Origin: Pseudomonadota bacterium
GTDB taxonomy: Bacteria; Tectomicrobia; Entotheonellia; Entotheonellales; Entotheonellaceae
Direction of reading: 5' to 3'
DNA length: 40,733 bases
Assembly: GCA_005777235.1 (NCBI GenBank)
Contig: SXND01000280.1
Location: 1-40,733 of the forward strand
Shown: positions 15,486-24,731 of the stretch, in pieces
Position numbering within the stretch: the first letter of the stretch is position 1
How the letters are laid out: each line of letters opens with the position of its first letter
The notes under the pieces: generated by a model
Databases searched by the model: none
What the model was told of the DNA's origin: nothing
What the model saw: the letters and a program-made list of their open reading frames with translations, nothing else
Made by a program: the position numbers and the translations under genes

Positions 15486-17834
15486 ATGCCCAGCCGTATC
15501 ACACCCGCCGACCTGCAGGCCGCGCTGCCTGACGTGACTTCGACGTTACACCTGCCGGGGCTGCAACAGCCGGTGGACATCTGCCGGGACCAGTGGGGCA
15601 TACCACACCTACGGGCCGAGAACGAACACGACCTGTTTTTCGCGCAGGGCTTGGTCACGGCACAAGATCGCCTGTGGCAGATGGACGCCGATCGCCATCG
15701 CGCCCTCGGACGCTGGGCCGAGTGGGTCGGGCCAGGCGGCGTGGCCGAGGATCGCCTCCTGCGTACCTTGCGCCTGGAACGCGCCGCCAAAGCCGACCTG
15801 GCGGTCACCAGTCCGGCGGCATTGGCCATGGTGCAGGCGTACACGGCCGGGGTCAACGCCTTCATGGCCACGACGCAGGCCCTGCCGATTGAATACACCC
15901 TGCTCGACACCACCCTGGAGCCCTGGGAAGCCTGGCACTGTCTCGCCGTCTACAAAATCCGCCACATGCTCATGGGTACCTACGAGATCAAACTGTGGCG
16001 AGCACGCTTGGCAGTAGGCTTAGGGCCGGAGCAGGCCGCAGCGCTGTTTCATGAGGCGCCAAAGGGGACGCTGCTGACGCTGCCGCCGGGCGAGACGTAT
16101 GACGGGCCAGACCTCGATTGCCTGGACGAACTGGCAGCGGTGGCGGCGCAGCTCAATTGGTTGCGCGAAACCGACGGCGGCAGCAATGCCTGGGTGCTGG
16201 GCGGGGCACGCACGGCCTCCGGGTTGCCGCTGGTGGCGGGGGATTCGCATCGGGCGCTTGATACACCGAATGTGTACTACCAAATCCATATGGCCTGCCC
16301 GACGTTCCGGGTCAGCGGCTATGCGGTGCCCGGCGTGCCTGGGGCGCCGCACTTCAGCCATACGGCGTACGTGGCCTGGGGCATGACGCATGGCTATGGC
16401 GATCATCAAGACCTGTTTATCGAGCGTTTTCACAACGAGGCTGGGCGTTTAATGTATAACTATAAGGATGCATGGCTGCCCGCCGAGGTGACGCACGAAA
16501 AGCTGCTGGTGCGCGGCGCGGCGCCGGTGGAGTTGGACGTGGTGGCAACGCGGCACGGGCCGATCATTGCCGGTAAGCCACAGAACGGCACCGGGCTGGC
16601 GTTGCACCACACGGGGACGAACAGCGGGACGCCGTGGCTCGATAGCGTGTATCAGTTGCTCACGGCGCGCTCCGCCGATGCGCTGGAAGAGGCCATGCGG
16701 GCCTGGACCGAGCCAGTCAATAATGTGGTCTACGCCGATGTGCATGGGGCCTACGGCTATCGTTACCGTGGGCGTCTGCCGCTGCGGCCGCTGGCCAATG
16801 GCTGGGTGCCGGTGCCGGGGTGGAGTGGCACGCACGAGTGGACGGGGGAGATTCCCTTTGCCGACATGCCGCAGACGCGCCATCCCGCGGCGGGCTATGT
16901 GGTGACCTGTAATCAGCGCGTCACCAGCGCCGAATATCCGTACTACATCAATACCCACTTTCTGGCTGAGTACCGCGCCGAGCGTGTGACAGCTCGCGTG
17001 CAGGTGTTGCAGGGTCATAAGGCCACGGTAGCGGATATGGCGGCGATCCATGCTGAGTGTGTGTCCATCCCGGCGCAGGTGTTCCTGAAGGTGCTGGCGC
17101 AGGTGCAGCCCACGGACCCGCAGATTGATGCGGCGCGTGACCTACTGCTGGCCTGGGATGGCAGCATGGACCGCACCTCGGTGGCAGCAACGATCTATAG
17201 CACCGCCAAGGTCTACTGGTTTGGCGACGTGTTGCAGCAGGCGCTGGGGCGCTTTACTGCCGACGCTCTGGGGGCCTCGGGCACTGGGCGGGGTCCGTCT
17301 ACGCATGCTGGGCAGCTCTATGCCCAGGCCGTGCGCGCCATGGCGGTGGGTGATGTGACGCCGTTACCACCAGGGCAGACGTGGCCCAGCCTCATCGCCT
17401 CGGCCCTGCGCCGCGCCGTAGCGGAGTTGCGGCAGCGCCTAGGCGAGGATACGGCGGCGTGGACTTGGGGCGCGCTGCATCGCACACGCCCCCGGCATCC
17501 GCTGTCACGGGTGTTCCCCGCGCTGGCGCCACTCCTGGATCCACCGTCACTGCCGGTGGGGGGCGATGGCGATACGCCGCGGCAAGGGGCGGCAGTGGGG
17601 CCGGAGCGTTTCGTGGTCACGATGCTGTCGGTGAACCGCTATATCCACGATCCGGCCGACTGGCGCCGCTCGCGCTGGATTGTGCCCCTCGGCGCCTCTG
17701 GGCATCCGGGCAGTCCGCACTTTGCCGATCAGGCCACGCTGTGGGCCGAGGTGGAGACCATCCCGCAATGGTGGGACTGGGAGGACATCATGGCGGCAGC
17801 CGAGACACGCCAGCGACTCCTGCCGGAGAGATAG
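15486..17834 (+). CDS. Penicillin-acylase family Ntn hydrolase, no signal peptide
   Basis: 782 residues, with GGAGG 7 bases before the ATG. The family is a self-processing N-terminal-nucleophile amidase that cleaves acyl-amide bonds such as those in beta-lactams, acyl-homoserine lactones or lipopeptides. The family landmark is TDGGSNAWVLGG: Ser233 would become the N-terminal nucleophile after autocleavage, giving an alpha chain of 232 residues and a beta chain of about 550. The start region (DQWGIPHLRAENEHDLFFAQGLVTAQDRLWQMD) and PHFSHTAYVAWGMTHGYGDHQDLFIE are also typical. Known members usually carry a signal peptide, but none is visible here, so cytoplasmic action is inferred. The substrate is unknown. 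Confidence 0.93.
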   Translation: MPSRITPADLQAALPDVTSTLHLPGLQQPVDICRDQWGIPHLRAENEHDLFFAQGLVTAQDRLWQMDADRHRALGRWAEWVGPGGVAEDRLLRTLRLERAAKADLAVTSPAALAMVQAYTAGVNAFMATTQALPIEYTLLDTTLEPWEAWHCLAVYKIRHMLMGTYEIKLWRARLAVGLGPEQAAALFHEAPKGTLLTLPPGETYDGPDLDCLDELAAVAAQLNWLRETDGGSNAWVLGGARTASGLPLVAGDSHRALDTPNVYYQIHMACPTFRVSGYAVPGVPGAPHFSHTAYVAWGMTHGYGDHQDLFIERFHNEAGRLMYNYKDAWLPAEVTHEKLLVRGAAPVELDVVATRHGPIIAGKPQNGTGLALHHTGTNSGTPWLDSVYQLLTARSADALEEAMRAWTEPVNNVVYADVHGAYGYRYRGRLPLRPLANGWVPVPGWSGTHEWTGEIPFADMPQTRHPAAGYVVTCNQRVTSAEYPYYINTHFLAEYRAERVTARVQVLQGHKATVADMAAIHAECVSIPAQVFLKVLAQVQPTDPQIDAARDLLLAWDGSMDRTSVAATIYSTAKVYWFGDVLQQALGRFTADALGASGTGRGPSTHAGQLYAQAVRAMAVGDVTPLPPGQTWPSLIASALRRAVAELRQRLGEDTAAWTWGALHRTRPRHPLSRVFPALAPLLDPPSLPVGGDGDTPRQGAAVGPERFVVTMLSVNRYIHDPADWRRSRWIVPLGASGHPGSPHFADQATLWAEVETIPQWWDWEDIMAAAETRQRLLPER

Positions 17835-18011
17835 CGGTGTGGAGCCTACAGGGACCACCCGTCTCCAGATTGGCGGCCCAGACCAGCAACATGCCAGGTG
17901 GGGCGTACCTGTCCGTCCGACCCCGTGCGGTGCCGTGCACGCGACGCGGGCAGGGAGCGGGCGGCTGTGCGCCTAGCCGAGTACCGTGGGAATCGAGGCG
18001 TAGCGCCACAG

Positions 18012-18380
18012 TCAGCGCCACGCCTCCAGAGCCTGACGCACCGCCTGGAGCACGGCGTCATCCACGTCACGCATAAGTCGGCCAATATACTGTAGCTGGC
18101 GCGACCGCGCGCCACGCGCGCCTATGCCCCGCGTGGCGCGCACCGCCTCGCGCAGGTCGTCCGGCAGATCGAGCCGGGCCAGATGGGCTGGCGGCAGGGC
18201 TACCAGTTGATCCCCCAGGGCCTGCAAGGCGTGGGCGTCGCGCTTGCGCTGGCTTTTGCTGGGCTGGGCCTGCAGGTCAGTCTCAGGGCTGGGCAGCATA
18301 TCCTGCTCCTGCGGCATGTCCCTGGGATATAAGATGCGGGGATGCAGTGGGGCAATCCCTTTGGGGGCTGAGCGCGGCAT
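18012..18380 (-). CDS. DarP/YjgA-like ribosome-associated protein (DUF615), short
   Basis: 122 residues, ATG 18380 preceded by AAGGAG. The conserved DUF615 core is clear: SKSQRKRDAHALQALGDQLV, LPPAHLARLDLPDDLREAV and a block reaching RQLQYIGRLMRDVD. DarP helps late assembly of the 50S ribosomal subunit. The Escherichia coli protein is about 183 residues; here the frame ends at VRQALEAWR and lacks the C-terminal helical part, with no continuation visible in other frames downstream. It may be a natural short form or a truncation. An IS200/605 element lies about 50 bases upstream of the start and has probably separated the gene from its original promoter. Confidence 0.82.
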   Translation of the reverse strand: MPRSAPKGIAPLHPRILYPRDMPQEQDMLPSPETDLQAQPSKSQRKRDAHALQALGDQLVALPPAHLARLDLPDDLREAVRATRGIGARGARSRQLQYIGRLMRDVDDAVLQAVRQALEAWR

Positions 18381-18430
18381 CAAGGCTCCTTCTCTTCCAA
18401 GTTGAGCTGCTTGTAGACGCCAGAGTATAC

Positions 18431-18560
18431 TTGACATACTCCCCGCCATGAATGACGGGGATTCTAGGATCGACAATCCACGCTGGCCGGAGCCAGGCTG
18501 ACAGGATTTCCCCCATGAGAAGATGCCCCTTCTCGGAAAATATTGATGGCCGCGTTGTGG
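18431..18560 (-). ncRNA. Candidate TnpB omega-RNA, element B
   Basis: The right end on the minus strand overlaps the tnpB 3' end and contains a GAGAAG/CTTCTC hairpin near 18516-18534 and the terminal CCCCGCCA/TGACGGGG hairpin near 18440-18460. This is the position where TnpB guide RNAs arise. The guide would start immediately past TCAA with GTATACTCTGGC. Inferred from position, folding and similarity to element C. Confidence 0.5.
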
Positions 18561-19627
18561 TCTCGCCGGTGCGTGGTTCCACAGTCTGGGCACGTCCACG
18601 CCCGGTCTCTGAGCGTGATAGCCTGGTTGAGGCAGCCACAAGTAGAGCACAGTTTCGTGGAAGGGAACCACCGGCTGATATGCTGCACAATTGTCCCAGT
18701 TTTGTTGGCAACATGGTGCAGAGTATCGACAAAGCTGGCAAATCCCAGGTCGGACACTTTACGGCCCCACAAGGCTTTCATACCCTGTAAGTTCAGGGTT
18801 TCCAGGGCAAGCGTATCATAGGTTGTGCAGAGGTCACGCGCCAGCTCCCAATGGAAGGCTTGTCGTTGGTTGGCTACCCGCTTATGGATCCGGTCCATAT
18901 GCCGCCGTGCTTGTCGGCGGTTACAGGAACCTTTCTGCTTCGTGGACAGCCTGAGGTTTGCTTTGGCAAGCGCCTTCAAGCTGTGCTTCAAGGGTTGTGG
19001 GGCCTGAAGCTCCGTCCCGTCGCTGCCAGTGAGGTAGGTCGTCAACCCAAAGTCAAACCCTGCGCTTTGACCTGTCATGCGTCTGACAATGGGCTGCCCT
19101 GCAATGAGGCAGGAGAAATAGACGTACAGGTCGCCCAGTGGATCACGTTTGATCGTCACCGTTTTGACGGTGCCGTCAATCTCCCGAGACTTGGCGAACT
19201 TGTAGACCGTGGCACCAATCTTCAGCCGGTTGCCGTCCAGCAATTTCCATCCGGCCTGCTTGAGCGTGAACGATTTGGCGTTGCGCACCTTGCGAAAGGT
19301 CGGTGGGCCAACACGCCTGACGGTCTTCCCGGCCTTGCGGTCTTTCGCCTACTGAAAGAAGCGTTGATAGCCTTTGTCGATGCGTTCAACAATGTCCTGG
19401 ATAGCTTGCGAACCAAGACCAACCCACCAACGGGACTTGGGGAGCTTCTTGAGCTTTGCAATGTGGGCTTTCAAGCGAACAGGCGACAGATGTTTCTTAT
19501 ACAAACGATAGTACCGCTTATGCAGCGCAATACATTTATTGTGAATGACACCGCTAATGGCAATCTGACGGTGCAACCGTTTGCTGTGCTTCGAGCGATA
19601 GAGCTTGTACTTGAAGGTTGTGCGCAT
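18464..19627 (-). pseudogene. tnpB: tnpB of element B, one in-frame amber codon
   Basis: The frame starts ATG 19627 (MRTTFKYKLYRSKHSKR) and is interrupted by TAG at codon 93 (19349-19351, after GYQRFFQ). It resumes in the same frame (AKDRKAGKTVRRVGPPTFRKV) to 18464. The downstream part holds a complete RuvC active site (FDFGLTTYL, ALETLNL, THRRDHNAAINI) and zinc ribbon (CSTCG, CPDCG). The element C copy has a sense codon at this place. Without suppression the product lacks all catalytic residues, so the nuclease is presumed lost. The ATG lies 2 bases after the stop of the small upstream ORF. Confidence 0.9.
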
Positions 19628-19629
19628 CG

Positions 19630-19776
19630 CTATTTGACGCCTTCTCGTTTGGCGTGCTCGCGGATCATCACTTCGAGTTTCGCTGTCATGCTGAGGCCAG
19701 ACTTTTGCGCCAGCGCTCGTAACAAGCTCTTGGCTTTAAGACTCAGTCGCAGGCTTGTGGCTTGTGGCTTTTCCGT
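19630..19776 (-). pseudogene. RHH-like small ORF upstream of tnpB, start codon lost
   Basis: 49 codons aligning without gaps to the intact ORF at 24732-24878. The initiator ATG is ACG here (19774-19776) while the surrounding bases match. The body reads SLRLSLKAKSLLRALAQKSG, then LSMTAKLEVMIREHAKREGVK, a ribbon-helix-helix/antitoxin-like pattern of two amphipathic helices. No other start is in frame because a TAG precedes it. It ends 2 bases before tnpB, so the pair was once translationally coupled. Confidence 0.7.
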
Positions 19777-20172
19777 ACCGCAAGTATACTATATTTATGC
19801 GGCACTATACAACGAGCGCACGCTTGTATGTTGGCTGCGCCAACACTCGGAATTGCCCATGGGAATGGACAAACGCCTTCTATCTCCGCCCTGAACGGCG
19901 GAGTTTTACGGCGTCTTGGATAAACGCCCGCAGTGGAGCGTGTACGCCTGGAGGATTATGGCCGCATGGCTTGCAGTGAAGCGCTGACCCAAGGCTGATC
20001 CATGTGTTGTGCCAGAGTCGGCACAACGGCAAGGGCTCGGAGGACATGGCTGCACCATGTCACGGCACAGGGTCAGGCAGGGGATACGACCGTTTGTGAG
20101 CGGTTGCGCACTAGAGATGTTCCATAACTACGGATATCTCAATGGACTCAACGGGTTGCCCTCGTTGCCGCC

Positions 20173-20391
20173 GTGCAGCTCATCCAGAGCTGGACCGACG
20201 CGACGAAGATCGATGGTACGCATACAAAAGCGTTGAGCACCTTGCTCACCAAGATGCTGCCCTCTATCGATGAGGCAAACGCCACTGAAGAGAAACGCTA
20301 TGACCGCCTCGTTGAAGCCATTGGCGTTGTAGATAAGCGCACGGGGACACTCAAGTCGCTCAGCGAGCGACTCTCCGTATGCGGAGTCTAG
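20173..20391 (+). CDS. Hypothetical small helical protein, possibly a relic
   Basis: A 72-residue frame from GTG: VQLIQSWTDATKIDGTH, LSTLLTKMLPSIDEANATEEKRYDRLVEAIG, ending SLSERLSVCGV. The residue pattern looks coding (amphipathic, charged helices). However there is no strong ribosome site and a stop lies only about 50 bases upstream, so it may be the tail of a lost gene. No family recognised. The roughly 250 bases before it hold nothing I can name. Confidence 0.3.
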   Translation: MQLIQSWTDATKIDGTHTKALSTLLTKMLPSIDEANATEEKRYDRLVEAIGVVDKRTGTLKSLSERLSVCGV

Positions 20392-20437
20392 GCAATGCAA
20401 ACGGCCTTTGCCACCGCCCGCCCGGCCGCCGTCGCAG

Positions 20438-22093
20438 CTACACCCCTGTCAGCGCAGCAATCGTCCCATCGACATACAGAATCTGCAGGGCCGTGAGCAC
20501 ATGCGTGACGATCTGCGCCCGTTGTGCCTCGGCGTAAGGCTGCACCATCGTGGCTAACAGGGCAGCCACGGGCGTCTGCCCATCAATGCGCGCCACCATC
20601 TGCGCCACCAGGGGACTGCACGGCACGCCTTCCGGGTAGCCGCTGGTCGTCAGCACATCACCCCAGACAAATTCACCCGCGGCAATCACCGGCTGGCGCT
20701 GCACCGCGACGCCTGCTGCCAGACGCGGACAGGCGTGGTAGAGCGGTGTCTGTGTCAGATCAGGATGGGCGCGGGCCAGCGTGAGAAACTGCGCCCGCCG
20801 GGTCGCCCGCTCCGTTTCCACCTCACGCACGCTGTCCACAAAAGGCTCCGGGGCGTGGCCATGGTCCAGGACCACGCGTTCATAGCCGCGTGGCGGCTGT
20901 CCAGCTACGGCGCGGATAAAAGCGTGGCGTGGCGACAACTGCTCCTCCACACCGAGCAGACGACGCGCTTCCCAAAAGTACGATTCCACGGTGCGATTGC
21001 TGGAGTAAAACAACTGCGCCATGGCCCGAAAATGCTCATACTCCTTGTAATACATTTCCTTATAGACGCGCCCAGCGGCGGCTTGCATGCTGGGGTCTTT
21101 GAGCACGCTGGTGATATACGCCGCCCCGAGTACTCCGGCCATGAGCGCCAGGTGCACGCCGGAGGAAAATAGCGGATCGACGAAGCAGGCGGCATCGCCG
21201 ACGAGGATATAGCCCTCCCCGACGACTTCATCCGAGATGTAGGACCAGTCACGGATCACCGACGGCCCGGAGGCTAGCGTAGCCTGACGCAGCATCGCCG
21301 CGGTGCGCGGCGCCTGCGCGACTTGCTCCATCAAAAAGCCGAGCGGGCCAGCACGCCGAATGCCCTCCTGGCCGATCTGGCTATCGACTACGGCGCCAGT
21401 GCTGGTCCAGCCCGTGTGCAGGGGAATGTGCCAGAACCAGCCGTGTGGATACGATTCGATAAAGATGTTGGTGTCGTCCGGTGCCGGCAAACGCTGCGCG
21501 CCGGTAAAATAGGCGTATACGGCGAGATTCTGGAAAAAGTCATCCCAGCGGCGTAACTGGAGGCGGTGGCCCAGCAAGGCACCCTGACCGCTGGCATCGA
21601 CCACAAAACGGGCGCGGACCGTGCCCATCATGCCGTTGGCGCTGTAGCGTACCCCGCAGGCGCGCTGCGCCTCAAAGAGTACCTCGACGACTTGATGGCC
21701 CTCGCGGACGTCGACGCCATGCGTGCGGCTATTCTGGAGGAGAATCTGATCGAACAGTGGACGCCATACTTGATAGGAATGCGGATACTGCTGGTTCGTT
21801 TCGCGGAAATGCCAGCTCCATGGCGTGGGGTCAGTGCCCCAGACCATGGTAGCGCCCCATTTGCGTAAAAACCCGGCCTCCTGCACGGCCGGTAACACCC
21901 CGAGCTCTTCCAATACCGGAATGCTGGCGGGTAGGAGGGATTCGCCAATGTGATCCCGTGGAAAATGCTCACGTTCCAGCAGCACCACCTGCCAGCCCTT
22001 GCGGGCCAGCATCGTGGCGGTGGTGCTGCCCCCGGGGCCACCGCCAATCACGACGACATCCGCCGTGCGGTCAGCGTTAGACGCTGGCGGCAT
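20438..22093 (-). CDS. Flavin-dependent halogenase-like FAD enzyme
   Basis: 551 residues from ATG 22093, which overlaps the end of the upstream monooxygenase gene by 17 bases; an upstream in-frame start would overlap it further. The FAD-binding motif is VVVIGGGPGGSTTATMLARKGW (12-33) and the second dinucleotide motif is VGDAACFVDPLFSSGVHLA. The halogenase signature WxWxIP is present as GWFWHIP (218-224). HIGESLLP (48-55) and Lys78 in FLRKWGATMVWG match the region carrying the catalytic lysine in carrier-protein or phenol halogenases. Such enzymes use FADH2, oxygen and chloride or bromide to halogenate aromatic rings. About 150 C-terminal residues are an added domain. Related geranylgeranyl-reductase-like enzymes are the alternative, but WxWxIP argues for a halogenase. 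Confidence 0.85.
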   Translation of the reverse strand: MPPASNADRTADVVVIGGGPGGSTTATMLARKGWQVVLLEREHFPRDHIGESLLPASIPVLEELGVLPAVQEAGFLRKWGATMVWGTDPTPWSWHFRETNQQYPHSYQVWRPLFDQILLQNSRTHGVDVREGHQVVEVLFEAQRACGVRYSANGMMGTVRARFVVDASGQGALLGHRLQLRRWDDFFQNLAVYAYFTGAQRLPAPDDTNIFIESYPHGWFWHIPLHTGWTSTGAVVDSQIGQEGIRRAGPLGFLMEQVAQAPRTAAMLRQATLASGPSVIRDWSYISDEVVGEGYILVGDAACFVDPLFSSGVHLALMAGVLGAAYITSVLKDPSMQAAAGRVYKEMYYKEYEHFRAMAQLFYSSNRTVESYFWEARRLLGVEEQLSPRHAFIRAVAGQPPRGYERVVLDHGHAPEPFVDSVREVETERATRRAQFLTLARAHPDLTQTPLYHACPRLAAGVAVQRQPVIAAGEFVWGDVLTTSGYPEGVPCSPLVAQMVARIDGQTPVAALLATMVQPYAEAQRAQIVTHVLTALQILYVDGTIAALTGV

Positions 22094-23357
22094 GCGCCGA
22101 CTCCTGCGCCCGCGCTGCAGGTTGCGCCTCATACGGCTTGCCCGTGGCCGAATCGACTTCAAAGGGGCCGGGCAGTTCCAGCTCCTTGGCCATTTCGCGC
22201 ACGGCCGGGATGACCTCCTGGCCCATCAAGCGCAGACTCCGCATCGCGTCGTCGTGCGTCATGGCCCCGTCGCCGTCCCAGAAGAAAATGCTGCCAGGCC
22301 GGATGTATTCCAGGACGTGGCGGATTTTGGGAATGACGGTCTTTGGGGTGCCACAGATAATCGTGTAATCCTCGATCTGCTGTTCATACGGACGCCCTAA
22401 GACATTGGTGCCGCCGCGGGCCGTGGTGGCCACCGCCTGGGTCGGCAACACACGCCGCCGCGAGGTCAGGCCCGGGAGTCCCATGAGCGCGGCATTGTTG
22501 GTGCCTTCGTTCCCGGCCAGAAACGGATTACTCGGCCCCTGGACGTATTTGCGCCCGGTGCGCTCGGCCAGCTCTTCCGTCTCGTCCACGTGCACCTTCC
22601 ACAAGTAGCCAATGTTTTGCGGTCCGGCCTGGTAGCCTTCTTCCGTCGCGGTGTCACGATAAATCTGAAACGCCTGACGGGTGGGTTCCATCTCTGTCGC
22701 CAGCATGATGTAGGGGATACGCTTACGCGCCGCCCAGAGCAGCGAATCACGGCTGACCACACCGGGCAACCAGATCTGCGGATGGGGCCGCTGGTAAGGG
22801 CGGACCCAGGGGTTGACGTGGCGAAAGTGGTAATGCTTGCCTTCCCAGCGGAACGGGCCTGGGGACGTCCAGGCTTTGACAACGAACTCGTGGGCTTCTT
22901 GAAAACGCTCCCAGTTGTGGTGCGGCGGGATGTTATGCGCCACGCTCTCGCGTCCTGTACCGCGCACCCAGCCGGAGACCAGACGACCACGCGAGATCAA
23001 GTCAATCATGGCGAGTTGTTCGACCAGCCACAGGGGGTCATCCCACAGGGGCAGGATGTTGCCCAGGAGCACGATTTTGGCGCGGGTGGTCAGGCGGGCC
23101 AGGATGGAGGCCTCGACGTTCATGGCGCCACCCATACAAAATGGTGTGCTGTGATGCTCGTTAAGAACCAAGCCGTCGAAACCCATTTCTTCGGCGTAGA
23201 CTTTCTCATCGAGGTAGCGATTATAGAGGTCTGCTCCGAGATCCGGGTTGTAAATGTCATTACTGAGACCTAGATCTGTGATGGGTTTCCCAGTCGCGCC
23301 AAAGTAGCCAGACTGCGGATCTTGGTACGGTCGTTCCGTGAAATACCCAATAAACAT
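22077..23357 (-). CDS. LLM-class flavin-dependent monooxygenase
   Basis: 426 residues from ATG 23357, with GAGGAG upstream. A luciferase-like (bacterial luciferase/SsuD) TIM-barrel oxidoreductase: VYAEEMGFDGLVLNEHHSTP, ILARLTTRAKIVLLGNILPL, EQLAMIDLISRGRLVSGWVRGTGRE and HPQIWLPGVVSRDSLLWAA are hallmark blocks. These enzymes oxidise organic substrates with reduced flavin (FMNH2 or F420) and oxygen. It overlaps the halogenase gene by 17 bases on the same strand, so the two are co-transcribed and probably act on related substrates. A pure flavin-recycling role is less likely given its length and active-site region. Confidence 0.9.
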   Translation of the reverse strand: MFIGYFTERPYQDPQSGYFGATGKPITDLGLSNDIYNPDLGADLYNRYLDEKVYAEEMGFDGLVLNEHHSTPFCMGGAMNVEASILARLTTRAKIVLLGNILPLWDDPLWLVEQLAMIDLISRGRLVSGWVRGTGRESVAHNIPPHHNWERFQEAHEFVVKAWTSPGPFRWEGKHYHFRHVNPWVRPYQRPHPQIWLPGVVSRDSLLWAARKRIPYIMLATEMEPTRQAFQIYRDTATEEGYQAGPQNIGYLWKVHVDETEELAERTGRKYVQGPSNPFLAGNEGTNNAALMGLPGLTSRRRVLPTQAVATTARGGTNVLGRPYEQQIEDYTIICGTPKTVIPKIRHVLEYIRPGSIFFWDGDGAMTHDDAMRSLRLMGQEVIPAVREMAKELELPGPFEVDSATGKPYEAQPAARAQESAHAASV

Positions 23358-23532
23358 CACCCGCTCCTCGTCCTGGGTTGGTCGGTGTCGCCCGTGTGGC
23401 AGCACTAGCGTGCCATTATAGCACCGTCTTTGATGCGGTGCCCGCGTGCGACATGCAGGCCGTGCTACGTCAGTTCGGTGACGAGCTGCTGCACGATGGC
23501 GGAGGCAAAGCCCCGACGGCGGAGGAAGTCAT

Positions 23533-23660
23533 TTGACATACTCCCCGCCATGAATGGCGAGGATTCTGGGATCAACACCCACGGCAAGCCGAGGCTTGGC
23601 TCACATGGATTCCCCCAGGAGAAGATGCCCCTTCTCGGAAAATATTGACCGCGGCGTTGA
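23533..23660 (-). ncRNA. Candidate TnpB omega-RNA, element C
   Basis: This is the same arrangement as in element B: the GAGAAG/CTTCTC hairpin near 23621-23639 and the terminal TGAA-loop hairpin, ending at TCAA. The adjoining guide segment would be ATGACTTCCTCCGCCG, which is recX sequence. In an uninterrupted recX allele it would lie directly after TTAT. Position and folding only; transcription is not shown. Confidence 0.55.
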
Positions 23661-24729
23661 CGTCGCGTTGATGCGTCGTCCCACAGTCTCCGCACGTCCA
23701 CACGCGGTCTCGCAAGGTGATGTGCTGGTTGATGCATCCACAGGCCGAGCAGAGTTTGGTAGACGAGAACCACGTGCCAATCTGCTGAATCAGCGTGCCC
23801 GTCTTCTTGGCAACGTCGTGCAGCGTCTGCACAAACGTCGCAAAGCCCAGGTCCGACACTTTACGACCCCACAGGGCTTTCATCCCTTGCAGATTGAGGG
23901 TTTCAAAGGCAAGGAAGTCATACTGAGCACACAACGTATGTGCGAGCTCCCAATGGAAGGCTTGCCGTTGGTTGGCCACGCGCTTATGCATGCGGTCTAG
24001 GTGCAACCGCGCTTGTCGGCGGTTGCAGGACCCTTTCCGCTTGGAGGACAATTTGTGGTTCGCCTGCGCAACGTCCTTGAGACGTTGCCTGAAGGGTTGT
24101 GGCGCCTGAAACTCCGTCCCGTCACTGCCGGTGAGGTAGGTGGTCAGCCCAAAGTCAAAGCCTGCGCTTTTACCTGTCATGACTCGGACGATAGGCTGTG
24201 GCTCAATAAGACAGGAGAAATACACGTACAAGTCGTCCAGAGGATCGCGCTGAATGGTCACCGTTTTAATGGTGCCCTCCGTCTCTCTGGACTTCGCAAA
24301 CTTGTAGACCGTCGAGCCGATCTTTAACCGGTTGTCGCCCAGCAGCTTCCATCCGGCTTGCGACAGGGTGAACGACTTGGCGTTGCGTACTTTGCGAAAA
24401 GTTGGTGGGCTAACGCGGCGAGATATCTTCCCAGCTTTACGCGCTTTCACATGCGCAAAGAACGCCTTGTAGCCCTTGTCGATGCGTGCGGCAATCCCTT
24501 GGATGGCTTGCGAGCCCAGCTGCTTCCACCACGCATACTTCGACAACTTCTTCAGCTTAGCCAGGTGAGTGTTCAGCGTGAAGCACGACACCGACTTCTT
24601 GTACAAACGGTAGTAGCGTCAATGCAACGCAATACAGTGATTGTGAATCGCGCCGCCTACGTTGATCTGGCGATGCAGCTTCCTACTGCGCTTGCTCCGA
24701 CACAGTTTGTACTTGAACGTCTTCCACAT
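23572..24729 (-). pseudogene. tnpB: tnpB of element C, early nonsense codon
   Basis: The natural start is ATG 24729 (MWKTFKYKLCRSKRSRKLHRQ), with a TGA at codon 37 (24619-24621, after HCIALH) where element B has a sense codon (AAG). The frame then stays open to 23572, and TTG/ATG codons near 24606 could restart it. RuvC motifs (FDFGLTTYL, AFETLNLQG, HQRDVNAAVNI) and both zinc-ribbon CxxC pairs (CSACG, CGDCG) are intact. Only the N-terminal 36 residues of the wedge region are cut off, so a restarted protein would lack an early structural part and is probably inactive. The ATG lies 2 bases after the small ORF's stop. Confidence 0.88.
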
Positions 24730-24731
24730 GG

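Larger units (their letters stand above)
18431..19919 (-). mobile_element. IS200/605-type element B, 1489 bp
   Basis: The ends are set by comparison with the element at 23533-25021, whose insertion point can be read exactly. The right end is TCAA (minus strand, 18434-18431), behind a CCCCGCCA/TGACGGGG hairpin with TGAA loop. The left end has a TTGCCCAT-type hairpin, a CTCCGCC/GGCGGAG hairpin, ACGGCGTC and then ATAA (TTAT on the minus strand) at 19920-19923. Both elements measure 1489 bp. Contents are a decayed small RHH-like ORF and a tnpB with one nonsense codon; there is no tnpA. Flanks joined without the element read GGGCGTTTATGTATACTC on the minus strand, just upstream of the DarP gene. 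Confidence 0.85.
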
